64,000 nt of DNA from Amia ocellicauda (GCF_036373705.1 NC_089868.1:12711020-12775019); one strand, 5' to 3'. Positions 1 through 12,784 are shown, numbered from the stretch's first letter. A program made the numbers and translations. Notes: generated by a model not told the origin, from the sequence alone.

Positions 1-370
1 TAATTCATCTCAGAATAATCAATTCTGGAATCTATTCTGTTTTTTTAATCATATGGATTGGACTCCAGCACTATATTGATCTTGAAATCGATATGAATAT
101 TTTTAGTAATTGATAAAAAGCAGACACAATGAGAGTGCAAAAAGCTTTAATTAATTAATACAAACCATTACATACATTAAAATTCCCAAAATACTTGGGT
201 ATTGCATTACAGGATTTAGCCGATTTGTTGCGTCATAATGAAATACTAATCACACGTTAAACTGTACAAGCTTAATTCAGTCACTACCATTGCGCTCAAT
301 GTAAAACATTCAAGACAATAAATATTGGTAAAGGATTCTTGCCTTCTAAGCGAAGTGATTCGTTTATATT

Positions 371-857
371 TACACCAATCAGCCATAACATTATGACCAC
401 CTGCCTAATATTGTGTAGGTCCCCCTTTTGCTGCCAAAAGAGCCCTGACCCATCGAGGCATGGACTCCACTAGACCTCTGAAGGTGTGCTGTGGTATCTG
501 GCACCAAGACGTTAGCAGCAGATCCTGTAAGCTGCGAGGTGGGGCCTCCATGGATCGGACTTGTTTGTCCAGCACATCTCACAGATGCTCGATTGGATTT
601 GGGGAATACCCCAAAAGAGCTGCAGTTTTGGAGATGCTCTGACCCAGTCGTGTAGCCAACACAATTTGGACCTCGTCAAAGTTGCTCAGATCCTTACGAT
701 TGCCCATTTTTCCTGCTACTAACACATCAACTTTGAGGACAAAATGTTCACTTGCTGCCTAATATATCCCACCAACTGACAGGTGCCATGATAACGAGAT
801 TATCAGTGTTATTCACTTCACCTGTCAGTGGTCATAATGTTATGGCTGATCGGTGTA
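371..857 (-). mobile_element. Tc1-like DNA transposon, internally deleted
   Basis: The element is bounded by inverted terminal repeats reading TACACCRATCAGCCATAACA at the left and its complement at the right, with TA on both flanks. On the minus strand it keeps the start of a Tc1-type transposase (ATG at 707-705, N-terminal helix-turn-helix region to about 605). It then jumps to the C-terminal end: a PNPIEHL-like stretch at about 600-580 and the typical ending LVESMPRW...KGGPTQY, with a stop near 411. The tryptophan codon after EHL is a stop. The two catalytic aspartates are deleted and only the region of the final glutamate remains. This is a non-autonomous, dead derivative. It is a different Tc1 family from the copies at 26.6 and 44.3 kb, as judged by the terminal repeats. 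Confidence 0.85.
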
Positions 858-1718
858 TGTATTTTATTAAGTGTTGATAAAATGAAACATTCACACATTC
901 ATACACTTTAACATTATTTTTACAGATTTCAATTTTAATTAGTGTATCTGATATGCAAGAAAACGGTATAGCTGTAGCTTTAAGTTTCTAATAGAATTCA
1001 TCTGCTTATTATTATGTACTGTATATGTGTGTAATAAACTGAGCTTTATTTAAGTTTACATAATTGTTTAATTGGTTTGTAGCCAACCACATAATCCAAC
1101 AATAATAAAATCTTGATAAAGTCTTGCATGTAGCCCCAGAATAGTTTTAATAGTTATTTTGATATTACACATGTATGTGTGTATATTTGTATTTTCTTAA
1201 TATTAATGATACAATATTATCATTACTAATACTATTACAATACTACCAATACTAATGATGATAACAATAATAATATCAAGACTACTAATAGTGTTATAAC
1301 CAGATGGCTTGTTGATTCAGTGGCTCTGTCAATACTCACCATTGCTGTGTTGTCTTCGGGTCTGTATCTTGCCGTACGGCTGTATCTGGTGTCAGTATTC
1401 TGTAGAGTGGGAACCAACACAGGGTTATTATAGTGGAGTCAGAGGGAAGAAAAGACTTGTCCTGCCTCTCTCTCTGTTTGACAGCCCCTCCCTCCTTCCA
1501 TCTGTCTCTCTCTGTGGGTCTCACTCACGGGCGAGGGTATTAATATTGCCTCCTGTGCATGTTCCTGTCCTTAGTTATTCCCACTCCACTCCAAATCTCA
1601 CTCTCTCCCTTTTATGGTCTCTCTCACTCCCTCTCTCTGTCTCACTCTCTTTTATTATTAATATTATTATATTTCTTATCCAGGGCAACCATATATCACA
1701 TTATTTACATACATTAAT
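858..1718. other. AT-rich noncoding stretch with pyrimidine-rich tract
   Basis: No convincing exon was seen. Positions 1200-1290 are an AT-rich simple stretch (ATA/ATTA-like). Positions about 1460-1650 are a strongly CT-rich strand-asymmetric tract (CTCTCT, TCACTC runs) that creates long meaningless open frames on both strands. Confidence 0.6.
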
Positions 1719-2012
1719 AAAGTAGCTTAATATGCAGAAAGATCCCATTTGACCAGACAATACTTGATCTCTTTGGACCCTTGCATTAAATAAGTAAAAT
1801 TGCTTTGCATGTGCCAGACAGAGAGATGGAGCTGAATAGATAGAAAGGAGTGCGATAGAGAGAAAAACAAATAGAGCTCCAGAGAGAGGAGTGAACAGAT
1901 AAACATACAGAGAGATAGAGTGAAAGACCTACAGAGAGGACTTTATTTGAGTTCTGTCTTATCAGGCTAATTTATGAAACAATGAACAGTGAGGCTCACT
2001 TAATCACTTTTT
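1719..2012 (+). repeat. Diverged direct duplication, copy 1
   Basis: This stretch aligns with 6447-6735 in the same orientation. Shared blocks include AATATGCAG, GATCCCATTTGA, CAGACAATAC, GAGCTCCAGAGAGA, ACAGAGAGGACTTT and GGCTCACTTAATCACTTT. Divergence is substantial with several indels, so the duplication or the repeat family is old. No coding potential is evident. Confidence 0.7.
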
Positions 2013-4395
2013 TACTTAATTGCTTGTATTGACTATTCATTGCTATTCTTTTTGGCTCATTCACTTGTGTTATTTTCATTTGTATCATTATTATTATCAG
2101 TATTAATTATCATTAAGGTGTGCATTTTATTTTACTCTGTGTTTCAATAATTATTTAATTGTTCACTTGTATATTTTCCTTTGAACATCACCTGCTCCCC
2201 ACGCTCTGCCTGTTAACGCACCTGCTCCCCGACACTCCGAGAGAGGTTTAGCCCTATAAAAAGAGGGCTGGAGCAGGACAAAGGAGATTTGACCTCTGAT
2301 TGCAAGCACAAGCCCGAGCACGAGCACAAGCACTAGCTCCAGAGAGGGGACGCTGGACCTGAGCACGGGAGTTCTTTGAAGGACTGAAATGGCATAATTG
2401 CATTGGAAGGATCCCTAGAACAGAAGACTGTGGAAAGTTGATTATACTGGCTTATTTGGCAATCACTCTTGTTTACATAGACCTGTGATAAAAACAAGAA
2501 ATGAGAACTGAGATGATGTGAAATGTAGCAAAACATAACTTTTTATACATTTCCAGTCTGTTGCTGAGGTCTCTGGTATCTTCTCCCCAGCATAGCAACC
2601 CCATCTCTCCTCTTATAAAGACATTATAATATTATACTATATTCCAACAAAGGCACATTCTATACACCTACCTGGTGTGGTTTGTCTTCCAGCCTTCCCT
2701 TACGTGGTGGTGTGGGTCCAGTGGTGCAGTGGCTCCCCTGAGGAGAATACAGTCAGTCAAGGCAAGGGGCGCAGACAGCACAAGTGAAGGACACTGCCTT
2801 GCCTGTGCCTGGCTGTATCCAGCGACCGGCCCTGGAGGCCATGCTGGTAAAGAGGAGGAAGACCACGGAGCGCAGCTGCTGGGAGATAAGCAAATTCTGT
2901 TCAGGACAGTGCTATTATTTTATTTTTCTGTTCTTTTGAGAATTTAGGAGGGGGAGTTTGTATTAGGATTAGGGGGATGCTTTTGTAGTTTTTAGGATTA
3001 GTTAGAGCAGACATAACTTTTATCTTTTAGGAACAGTTTTTATATTTCATTTTAGAGCCCAGTGAATTTAAGGCTGTTTAGAATAGAATCATAATTTGGT
3101 TCTCCCTGGATATATCTATACCATTCATAGAGTATCCTTGCCTTGCCTCTGAAAGTGAATACTGTCATCAATAAATTCTGTTCACATGCCCGGCACACAG
3201 ACAACAGGGTAAAGTGTAAAGTGTGTCGAAGCTGCATGTGGAGAGCGTACATTTAGATGGTGTTTGAGGTCCCTCCTCATTAAGTACTAGGCGTGCCGTA
3301 GTCGGCTCATTAGTGCACCGGTGCCATCTCCAGCTGTAGACCCGGTGACATACCTTTATCATACAAAATGGTATGGCACAAACCACAACGGACAGGAGAA
3401 GGGAGAGAGAAAGTGGGGGAGGTCTAAGTGAGGTGCAGAGGGGTGTGTTTCAGGGAGAGGGAGTGGGTGAGAGAGAAATAAACGTACTCAGATCTTTCAT
3501 TTGAAACACTTAGTTAATAGTTTATGCTCTGCCTTACAAAAGTATTCTGACCCTCTCACAGTATTCACATTTTGTGGCTTTAAAGCTTGCAGTCAGAACA
3601 CTATGAAGTAGGCATTAATGTGTGTTATATACACAGTCTTCTCCACACATTCAAAGCAAAAACAGAAATAAGTAGAGACTTCATATAAAAATAAATCAGG
3701 ATTGCACAAGTATTCTAATTATTCTAAGTATTCTAAATTAATTTAGATGGCCATAAGAAGCCACATAATTAGTTATTGGCCTCTGTCTGTGTTCAAATTG
3801 TAGTTCTCATGATGTCAGAATACAAACCCCTGTCTCTGTGAGGTTCCTCAGTCAGGAAGTAAATTTTAAGTCTCAACCATAAAGGCAAGGCAAGTCAGGG
3901 ATAAAATAATTTTAAATCATCAAGAAATGGAAGGTGCATTGTACCACCTAGCCACTGTCTAGATCAGACCATCCCTTTAAACTGAGCAGCTGGGCAAGGA
4001 GGAAACTGGTGAGGGATGTAACTTTGAGGGTAAAGACAGCTTTGAAAGAACTACAGAGTTCAATGGCTGAGATAAATGAAAAAAATGTGAATCAGTCAAC
4101 AATATCCAGAACACTTCACAAAAACTAGCCTGTATTGTAGGCCTTATCTTACTCTTATGTCTTCAGTTTGAGCATTAAAGTGTTGGATACAATAATGTTT
4201 ATGAATTTTGTAACTTCACAAAATGGGACAGCATAGGAACGGTCTAAACACGTTTGCAAGACACGGCATGTAAGTGAGTGAGTGAGACAGGAGGTACACA
4301 GATGGTTGTGCTTTACAATTAAAATAGTCTGTGAATATGTGCCACGGGAGGTAGTGTCACGAGCAGGGCATGACTGGCCTTAATCACTTGATTAT
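2013..4395. other. Noncoding, possible decayed LTR-like promoter patch
   Basis: No gene is supported. Positions 2195-2350 hold a GC-richer patch with a TATA-like box (CCTATAAAAAGAGGG at about 2254) followed by short CAAGCACGAGCA repeats. This resembles a retroelement LTR promoter, but no partner LTR or pol sequence was seen nearby, so the reading is weak. Open frames at 2675-2947 and 3052-3386 have no recognisable product. Confidence 0.35.
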
Positions 4396-4439
4396 TTAAT
4401 TATTGATTGTTGGGGTTTTCCTTCTGGTGGCCACTCCCA

Positions 4440-4499
4440 GATACGCAACCTGAAAAGATAAATGTTGTAAGTCGCCCTGGATAAAGGCGTCTGCCAAGA

Positions 4500-4548
<49 letters not shown>

Positions 4549-4550
4549 TA
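4440..4550 (+). repeat. LINE2/SINE-type 3' tail with (AAT)n microsatellite
   Basis: The block TTGTAAGTCGCCCTGGATAA followed by AGGCGTCTGCCAAGAA is the conserved 3' tail shared by fish LINE2 elements and the SINEs they mobilise. A long (AAT)n array at about 4497-4547 follows it directly, as expected for the terminal repeat of these elements. The body upstream is not recognisable, so this is a 5'-truncated copy. Confidence 0.75.
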
Positions 4551-4559
4551 GGATGAGAC

Positions 4560-6075
4560 ATTATTATTTCAATTTGCACAATAATAACTACTTCTGTCAA
4601 GGGACATTACCTACTTCGATTTCCTTGTGATTCCTGGTCAGTCAGCGTGGTGCCAGTCCGGGTTTTGCCTGGCCCAAACAGCTACCGTCCTTGGAGGGTC
4701 TATAGATTAAGCACGTTCTGCAGCAGGCATCTCACCAGGGGCAATTCGAGAATTTTGAAAATTGCGGGGGCCATAAGGGGGAAATGAGTCCATCCCTGAG
4801 CATTTGTTCAGTGGAAGAGGGAATGGTATTAGTGAACAAAATAGGGTCCCCTTAATGTGCAAAAATAAAGAATATGCCTCATTGGACAGAATGGGTACAC
4901 AACCCCCCCAAAATCACTGGAATGCATCTTTAAGAAGCCCATTTTAACCCATTAGCTAAAGTTTCTGCTACACTGACAATTAGTTGAGAAAACCAGAGCT
5001 TGCTAGGGTTACCAAACCTGAACTTCCAATAAAGAGGACACTTCAAAAGGTGGGAGTGGCAGTGGGGGGGCTGGAGCTAAGTGTTATGACCTCAAAAAAT
5101 CTCATCTCATCTCAACCTATCTTTTCCTTTTGTAAACTGTTAACACCCCAGCTAAATAAAACGTTCCTTATTGGTTGTTGAAGTCTTTACAGACGTAAGT
5201 CATTTATTAATAACCAATAGTTGTTCATAAATCCATGACATCAGTGAACACTATCACCTTAAACATCATCATTCATACATGATGGAATGGTAGCGTTGCA
5301 GGAGTTGAAGGGTTAAACAGGCACCCGGGAACTGAAGTGTTGGAAAAAGATCAAGGCAAATCTCAGACATTTTTAGATCCAGCTGGACGGAGATTAAAGG
5401 ACTGAAAAGTCTGTTAAATACTGGCTATATGGTAACCCAAAGATAGTGTAGTTTAACTATCACCATTGAGTAAATTGTCAGTGTTATAGCAGGAATAAAA
5501 TTCAGGATAGCAAGAGTATTTAAATGATCGATTTACCATAAACTGTATTGTCTTGAAAGTAACCTGTAGTGTGTCAGTGGCTGTGTGCATGCGGAGCAAA
5601 TACAGTGTATTTGTTTACAGTAAGGGGGAAAATAGTTTTTATATTAATAGCTTTTACTAGATCATTTAGTTATTATTTCTACCCCAGGCACCATGCTCCT
5701 GCCTCCAGGCCCCCGTGATCCCCTCGCCTGAGTAAGCCCCCCCGGATACATTTTCACCCGACAGAAGGAGAGAGACGGAAAGGGAGACCAGGATTTGGGA
5801 GCAGCAGCGAAATCTAAATCCCACTTGAGAGGGAATCTATGACACGCTGCAGCCGAGGAGGAGGCTGTGTCAGGATGGGATACTTGGGCTAAAGACAGTG
5901 GACCTATAGCTCATGGTTATTACCAAGTGGAAGAGGGCCTGGAGAGTGTGATTGAAGTCTACATCCACCTTCTGTCGGGTATATCATCGAAGGCTTTAGG
6001 CTGGTCCAGTCCAGGTATAGGAAAAGACACAAGCAGTCAGTGTATCTGTTAATCAGTCTTATTTTTAAGGGACTG
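4560..6075. other. Noncoding stretch, nothing recognised
   Basis: No exon, RNA gene or clear repeat boundary was found. Open frames at 4984-5181 and 5867-6052 have no recognisable composition or splice context. Confidence 0.5.
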
Positions 6076-6084
6076 GGTCAGAGC

Positions 6085-6310
6085 ATTGAGCTCAGCTGAG
6101 GCACAATTACGCACAGACAAGACTGGGACAGACCAGGATAGGACACAGACATGCAGACACACAAACGTACACAGACATACGGACAGAAAGGCAAGACACA
6201 GTCAGATTCGGCCAGAGACAAAGAGCGATAAACAAGAACAAGAGGACACATGTAGGTACACAGATACAGATAGAGATGCATAGAGAACCAGAATGAGACC
6301 AAGACATAGA
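6085..6310 (+). repeat. Degenerate (GACA/CAGACA)-rich low-complexity tract
   Basis: An irregular run of ACAGACA, GACAGA, GATACAGA and similar units fills about 220 bp on the plus strand. It opens frames on both strands (6086-6283, 6078-6334) that look like low-complexity artefacts. Confidence 0.7.
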
Positions 6311-6446
6311 GACTGCTGCATGTATTTTTTGCATTTATAATTAAGTAGCAGACCCCTGTGTATCAAGGGGCTTCCTTAAACAATGCAGAGGATTTCCATG
6401 CCATCTTACAGAAATATTAATGAGAAGCTCAACAATATTGGAACAT

Positions 6447-6735
6447 AAAGTAACCTAATATGCAGCGAGATCCCATTTGATCAGACAATACAAGTTCACT
6501 TTGCATCCTTGTACAAAATGTGCAGAATTGCTTTGGATGTGATACACAGCTGAAAAAATAGAGAGGAGTGTGATACAGAAAAACAAAGAGCTCCAGAGAG
6601 AGAGAGGAGTGGAGAGATAGAGACAAACAGAGAGGACTTTGTGAGTGCAGCATTTTCAGGTTAATGTATGACATTGAGCAATGAACAGTACCTATCACAG
6701 GGGTTACAAGGCTCACTTAATCACTTTATTGCTTA
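6447..6735 (+). repeat. Diverged direct duplication, copy 2
   Basis: This is the second copy of the sequence at 1719-2012, same strand, about 4.7 kb away. It ends with the same GGCTCACTTAATCACTTT block. It carries an extra CCTATCACAGGGGTTACAA segment not found in copy 1. Confidence 0.7.
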
Positions 6736-6739
6736 CAGT

Positions 6740-8015
6740 TCTCGATTGTTTGAATACATCTCAAAACAGAATTAACTTTCAAAACAATTAACGCGCCAAA
6801 AAACTGAAATACGTTTGGTCAAAATGACCAATCCTTTGCAAAATGCACAGATAGGGGAAACTAAGGTGGCGGCTCTCCCTGGGCCACGTGGCGCATGGAG
6901 TGAGGTCAGGGAAGAGGCAGCTGGAGAACCACAGATAAGTACTTCTCTCACGCTCCAACAGAGTACCCTTGTGCACGTTCCTATCTCTCCCTCCCAGCTG
7001 CCTGAGTCCAGTCTCCAGAGTGCCTTCCACTGCAGAGCGACCCCATATCAGTAGCACTGCAAGGTAAGAGAAAGAAAAGTGTGTTTTGTCTGATGTGTCA
7101 TTTAAATTCTCTTTTCTTTGTTCTGGGTGCTCAGTGGATGAAAGCCAAGACAAGGGATTCTCCCTTCGGTGGACGCGGGGTGGAGGGAGCTAGATACAAG
7201 GGCACTAAGGGTCGGCTGGCTATCTCAAGGGTTACTCTAAATTCTTATTCCAAAGTAAACATAGCTTCGTTCGCTGGCCTTCCTCACAGCAATGCTCAGC
7301 AACCCAACACTTGTGGACCTCGCAGCTCTCAGTCCTGTCTTTTCCAAAGATCTCTTCCGCACTGTCCACCTGAGTCTCCAGCTCACTCAGCTTCCTCACT
7401 CTATTTGTGCTGTTGCTGTCCTCTCCTTAGTCGAAGTGCAGTATAAACTTATCAAAATGTATCACTGAAGTCACGGATGCTTTGATGAACCGATTCTGAA
7501 ATTCGGTTCAACATGACTCAATACATTCACTTTCCCATTTCAGACAGAGATCACGTAAAGACCCAACATGAGTTGTACAATATGTCTGGAATTCCAAAGG
7601 TCATGGGATTAATGGACTACAACAAAACATACACGTTTATCGGGCGGTGTTACGTCTTGACTTCCATCCACTGCAAACCCGAGCGCATATGCCTCATTTA
7701 AATATGGCGTTTCTTTGCAAATTAGCTGAATTAATTACAGCTGCACTGATTTCAGTAAGAAGCGTACAGGTAGTCCCAGGGGAAACAGGTGATTGGCTAA
7801 TTGTAAACTGAATAAACCAAACATGTGGCAATAATAATGAAATAATAAAGCAATTTGTGAAACACAAACTATATAGTGAAAATTGATAAATATATAAACA
7901 ATAATACATGAAGTGCATAAAAAGGAATAATGAATTTAGAAAATAAACCAGTAAATAAATAGAAAGAAATTTTAAAAAACAACATCATTCTGATAATGAG
8001 CTGTCACACCGTCTG
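6740..8015. other. Noncoding stretch
   Basis: No supported gene. Frames at 6788-7153 and 7081-7446 are open for about 120 codons. They have no family resemblance I can name, and neither is tied to a neighbouring exon. Confidence 0.4.
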
Positions 8016-8019
8016 TGAC

Positions 8020-9135
8020 ACTCATTCCTTCTATCATTTTACTCCTGCCATTGACAAGAAAGCTGCTCCTTTATACATATTCTTGGTGGGAGCTGCGCAC
8101 ATGAAGAAGAATGCCTCACTAGCTTGGACTCCCCAATGTCTGGAGGCTTTTGAGGGTAGGCTAGTTAGTGCACCCATTTTATGCTATGCAGACTTTTCTC
8201 AGCCTTTTGTCTTATATACAGATGCCAGCCTGGATGGTCTAGGAGCAGTCTTGTCACAAGTTCAGGAAGGAATGGAGCACGTTATTGCCTACACAAGCTG
8301 CAGCCTGCACCCTCCCGAAAGGAATGATAAAAATGACAGCTCCAACTGTTGGTCCTAAAATGGCTTAAAGACTAAGGACTTTCTCTGCGGAGCTTCCTTC
8401 GTGGTGTACACAGACAACAATCCCCTAGTCCATCTAAGTACAGCCTGGCTGGGGGCAGTTGAGCAGAGGTGGATGACTCAATTATCCAACCATGATTTTG
8501 AAATCAAATATTGTCCGGGCCGGAACAACCAGAACACCAACATTTTGTCTAGGTTGCCGGGAGAAGTGCTGTATGAGGGCTTTGACCAAGTGCAGGCTGT
8601 GGCAGCAGTGAATAGGACAGTGCTAACAAGGGCAGAGGAGGGAAAGGATTTCCCCTGGGTCCAGTGGCAACAAGAGGACTGGGCAATATAGCAGGTAAGG
8701 GAGTGGGTAGTCGCTAGGTGGCGACCCTCCCCTGCTGTCCAGCAGTCATTGGCCACCGAGACCAAACAGATCCTGCAGTAGTGGCCAGAGCTGAGTCTAC
8801 CAGGGCCTCCTGGTATGGGGAAAGTCATCTCTCCGCAAAGGAACAGCCCACATCATCATTCCATGGAGCCTCAGGAAGGAGCTGTGGATAAGATACCATG
8901 AGTGGGCTAGTCATGTAAGTAGCCTCCGGACTCTATCCATCTTGTGGAAGTGCACCCAGTGCTCCTTGGCAAACATGCTACGCCTGGGCCATCCCAGTTC
9001 GTAATTCAACAACAACAGCTACGGTAATAGCCCTAAGGAATGCTGTAATTCAGTTGCTTGGGTGCCCAGAAAAGTTCCTTAGTGATCGCGGAGCCAACTT
9101 TGAGACCCAGTTAATGGCAGACTTGAGGGAATATG
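8020..9135 (+). mobile_element. Ty3/gypsy-type retrotransposon pol fragment (broken)
   Basis: The first open stretch (about 8026-8358) matches the end of a reverse transcriptase and the start of RNase H: an FTPAIDKKAAPLY-like segment, LAWTPQCLEAFE, and YTDASLDGLGAVLSQ with the RNase H aspartate. A stop and frame break follow. The second stretch (8401-8691) is the rest of RNase H, with VYTDNNPLVHL and the YCPGRNNQNTNILSRLPG ending typical of gypsy pol. Farther on, 8845-9120 keeps integrase traces, ending in a LSDRGANFE-like core motif. Several stops and frame changes show it is dead. No LTRs could be paired with it. Confidence 0.85.
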
Positions 9136-9539
9136 TATGGGGTAAGGAAGAGCAGGACTTATAGGCTGGTTGTTGACAGCTTTGACCTGGAGTGGAGGCT
9201 CGCAGGGGAGAAGAGGGAGTCCAAGTCGTCTGACTGTAGCACGGTGGATAAAGTTCCCTGCCGAACCGAATCCAACAAAGCAGAAGCAAAGATGCTCTTA
9301 GAATCCCACATGACCCTAACTCGTATTAAACTTTGAGAAAGAGTCAGAAGTGGGCATAATTCAGTGTTCACTGTGGGGTCTGGGGAGACACATTGATGGA
9401 CTGGACAAGCCTCACAAAAATGACCTGCATGGCCACAGTACAGACAGACGCACTGTTGTAGGTTGTGTGTACTTGTAACAACTCTGCTGGGTCCATAGTT
9501 TATTACGGGGAAGTCGTCTGTAAGGATGGGGATCGCTGG

Positions 9540-9990
9540 GTGTGGTGATCCCAGATGCAGAGCACAATGAACAAGTCAATTTGGGCGAGGGGTCGAATGC
9601 CGGCAAATGGGAACAACAAGGGCAAAGCTAAACTCCAGGTCAAGGGCACTAGCGGGTGGTCAAGAGAGCGGGAGAACAGGCTGGTCCGGAGAATCCAAGA
9701 ATCAGGGATCGAAGGACAAAAGCAGAGGACTGGTACACGAGAAAACAATACCAGAGATAAGGCTCAGAAATGTGACTATAGAGATGACAAGACTTCGCGA
9801 TGAAGGCTGGGAACAAAGGGCTATATATACACAAGGGGTAATTAGCAGGAAACTAGGAGCAGGTAAGTTGAGAAACGAGAGACGAGGTCTCATAAATCAA
9901 TAATGAGGTGAGTGAAGTGATGATGATGGGAAAACACTGTGGCAAGGGTAGCCTCTGGCGGTGATCATGGGTAGCGGTTGTAACAAAAAT
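9540..9990 (-). mobile_element. Possible LTR-retroelement promoter/leader relic
   Basis: On the minus strand a TATATATAG box (about 9827-9819) precedes a purine/pyrimidine-biased leader full of short repeats (TCCAAGAATCAGGGATCGAAGG-like on plus). This style is common in fish gypsy LTR regions. It lies 400 bp downstream of the gypsy pol fragment but in the opposite orientation, so it may belong to another copy. No direct repeat partner was found. The overlapping open frames at 9555-9903 are probably accidental. Confidence 0.3.
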
Positions 9991-10930
9991 ACAGATAACG
10001 TAATAACATTTTCTTAATGATAACGTAATGTATTACTTAATTGAGACCCGTATGTTTGAAATTATTTTTTTAGGATATTGTAATTATACTGATAATATAA
10101 TGAAACTCAAAAGTCAACACAAAGCTGTAGCTGTACTAGCATTAGCATCACATTAGGCTTAAGCAACACTGAATGCCACTACTACCACAGCTGACACGGG
10201 GCAAGAAAGAATCTGTAAACGTGGCATTTTATTATTTATGGATAATTTGCCTGCTTGTGGACTTAATCTGCAGTTAAACAGCCATGCAAATTCACTGTTC
10301 AGAGCCATGCTGATGTTCAGCAGTAATCAATGTATGGGGCTCAATGCAATTGCTTTAAGGTGTCTCAATGGACAGGGCTGTGAACAAAGTCTTAGTGTTG
10401 GCCCAGATTATCTTCATCATCCAAGAGCTGTTTTGCAAATGAGAGAACAATATGTCTCAGAAAGATTTTGACTGCTGGAAATTATACTGCCATCTCCTAC
10501 TGTCAATGCAAACCTCCACAGTTGGTGGAGACAGAAGCGGGAGAGTCTGATGAAGGAGAAGGTCAGTGTGAGGAGAAAGTGATAGAAATGGAAGAGGGGC
10601 TAGAGGGAGGTAAACAACAAGAAGAGACGGTGACCGAGACAGAGGAGCGAAAATGAAAGAGGAGATGAATTCCCCAATGAACAGCACAGGACTAACTGCT
10701 TACTTTACTGTACTGCTGTACTGCGAGACATGCACACTGTGACTGAGTTGTTTTAAAGACACCACAGTTACAGGTACATTAAATATACTGTACTTACACT
10801 GTATTACATGGTGAATTCAATTCATGTTTAAATCATTTAAGCTGGCCAGTAATTACACTGCACTATTACTATGTATAACAACATGACATCCACAAATTAT
10901 GCTATATCACAATGTTTTATATCTACAATT
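9991..10930. other. Noncoding stretch, nothing recognised
   Basis: AT-rich sequence with a GA-rich patch at 10500-10660 that opens short frames on both strands. No gene is supported. Confidence 0.5.
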
Positions 10931-10934
10931 AACC

Positions 10935-11085
10935 ATTTATACAGCTGGGTTTTTACTGCAGCAATCTAGGTAAAGTCCCTTGCTCTAGGGTACTACAGCA
11001 ATGTCCCCCACCTGGGATTGAGCCCACCACACTGCATACTGGAGTCCAGAGCCCTAACCGCTACTCCACACTTCTGCCTGTGGGA
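10935..11085 (+). repeat. LINE2/SINE-related repeat fragment
   Basis: The run GCAATCTAGGTAAAGTCCCT, TGCTCTAGGGTACTACAGCA, CCCACCTGGGATTGAGCCCA and GCCCTAACCGCTACTCCACA is a conserved repeat module often met in fish genomes next to LINE2-type 3' regions. It is a short isolated fragment here. Confidence 0.65.
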
Positions 11086-12460
11086 ATGTGTAACGCACTA
11101 ATAAGAAGCTTATTCCTCTATGAACAATACACACCAGCAGTACCTGGTACGGAAAAACATTTGCAAATGTAATTACAATGAGTATCTTGATAATTATCAA
11201 TTTTGTAATTCAATGTAGTTCCTTTGGAAGTGTACTGTATTTTAAAGTGATGCACAGTTCCATGGTAATAAAAGATAACCTGAATGTAGTTGCATTGTGA
11301 TTAAAATAAAGCAATGTAATTAAATGCCATTCCCCTGGAAGTGTACAGTATTTTTAAACGATTTTGAAGAGATGCACTGTTCCCTGGTAATAATACCACA
11401 TTGGGAGCTAGTCAATTCCTGCTTGATCTGATCACATGTATACTTATCTTTTGGGGATCTGACATTGCACTTCAATAATAAGAACGGTAGCCTATTTGTT
11501 TTAAATGCTTGTGTTTTATGTAAATTTCAACACTGAAATGGCATAAGTCATCAACAGACACAATAATTTACTGAACATGTTCACTTAGTTTAATCATTCG
11601 GCCTCACTGATCATCATACAAAACAACAAGCGCTTGTGAGTTTTACAGACAATGATCTACAATATTTGTGTTGATAGCATTGCAAGTCAATATGAAAGTT
11701 CCTTTACTGAAGCTTCTCTGGTGCCTCCTAAGGCAAAGCACATTGAAGAAGGAACTATACAGATGTATAGTGAGGAGGTTAGGTTACATGTTGTAGTGTG
11801 GTTTCACCAAGAAAACATGGAATACAACATGGTGCACAATTGAGCAAACGAGGTTTTATTATTTGACTGGGTGTGAGGCGCAGATAACTGGAAGGCAAGT
11901 TTCTGTACTTCATTTGGAAAAATACCAAAATAAATATCAGACACCTTGGATATGTATTCCACTATTTGCCTCTCCATCTCAAAAGGAAAGATCTGTCTAT
12001 TCTTAATGTATCCAAATTATGCCGTTCTTCCCTGTATGTCCTCTACATCTGCAATCTCGACATGTGACAACCAGTCCCAAATGTCATGTGACAACTTGCC
12101 TCAACCAGACTGTTGTGCTAACTTTATGCTGACTACCTGACATGATGTGTCATAGCCTTCCTGTCATGCACACAAATAAATATGCCTCTGGGTTTTCCAA
12201 GAGTATTCAGTATTATCAATTATGAAAAAATGAGCAGGACTGGCATCTGTACCAATAGCACTATCTGGTGATTTTCTTTATAAGACTCTTCAAGCAACTA
12301 GTGAATGAAATTCTGCCACTGAAGAGTCACTTAGATAGAATTACTATCTGATGCACTTTCCTAGCAGATCAAAAAATATATTTTAAATAAAATCAAATGT
12401 TGTATTTCTCTCTGCTGGTGTATGGTTAGTTGTCTTCATGAGAAAATTAACACAATATTT
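11086..12460. other. AT-rich noncoding stretch
   Basis: No supported exon. A short internal duplication is visible: TGCACAGTTCCATGGTAATA (about 11250) and TGCACTGTTCCCTGGTAATA (about 11372), with related flanks (GGAAGTGTACTGTATTTT / GGAAGTGTACAGTATTTT). Two diverged copies of a roughly 120-bp unit therefore lie in tandem. Confidence 0.5.
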
Positions 12461-12464
12461 GTTT

Positions 12465-12657
12465 CCTATTAAAGTCTTCTCCTGAATCACAGGACAATAC
12501 AATCAGCTGGTAGGATCCAGCACATAGAAGCAGGTGTGCGGTTCAAGGAATACAAATATTGTGTCGACTGCAGACTGCCACACAGTCCCTGCTTCTCACT
12601 CCTAGGAGGGTTTTTGATTGGTGGTTTCAATTATTGGCACTAATTTCTAGTCTAGCA
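12465..12657 (+). repeat. 193-bp interspersed repeat, copy A
   Basis: This stretch is the reverse complement of 25923-26115 at roughly 90-95 % identity by eye, from CCTATTAAAGTCTTCTCCTG to TTATTGGCACTAATTTCTAG. It has no tRNA boxes, no poly-A tail and no clear target duplication that I could see, so its class is open. Confidence 0.8.
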
Positions 12658-12784
12658 AATGAAACGCATAGTAAACCACATTTTCACAGAGCAAATCAAC
12701 CATTCTTGTTTATTAACTTTATTTCACTTTAATACATATGTTGAGCCAGGAATAAAACCATCTCTTGTATTGACTGCACCATTA

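Noticed and set aside
4400..4600. Open frame with a poly-leucine stretch
   Set aside because: It is the reverse strand of the (AAT)n microsatellite.
6078..6334. Four overlapping open frames on both strands
   Set aside because: They are products of the GACA-type low-complexity tract.
7081..7446. 121-codon frame as a gene
   Set aside because: No start context, domain or neighbouring exon; composition is like the surrounding noncoding DNA.
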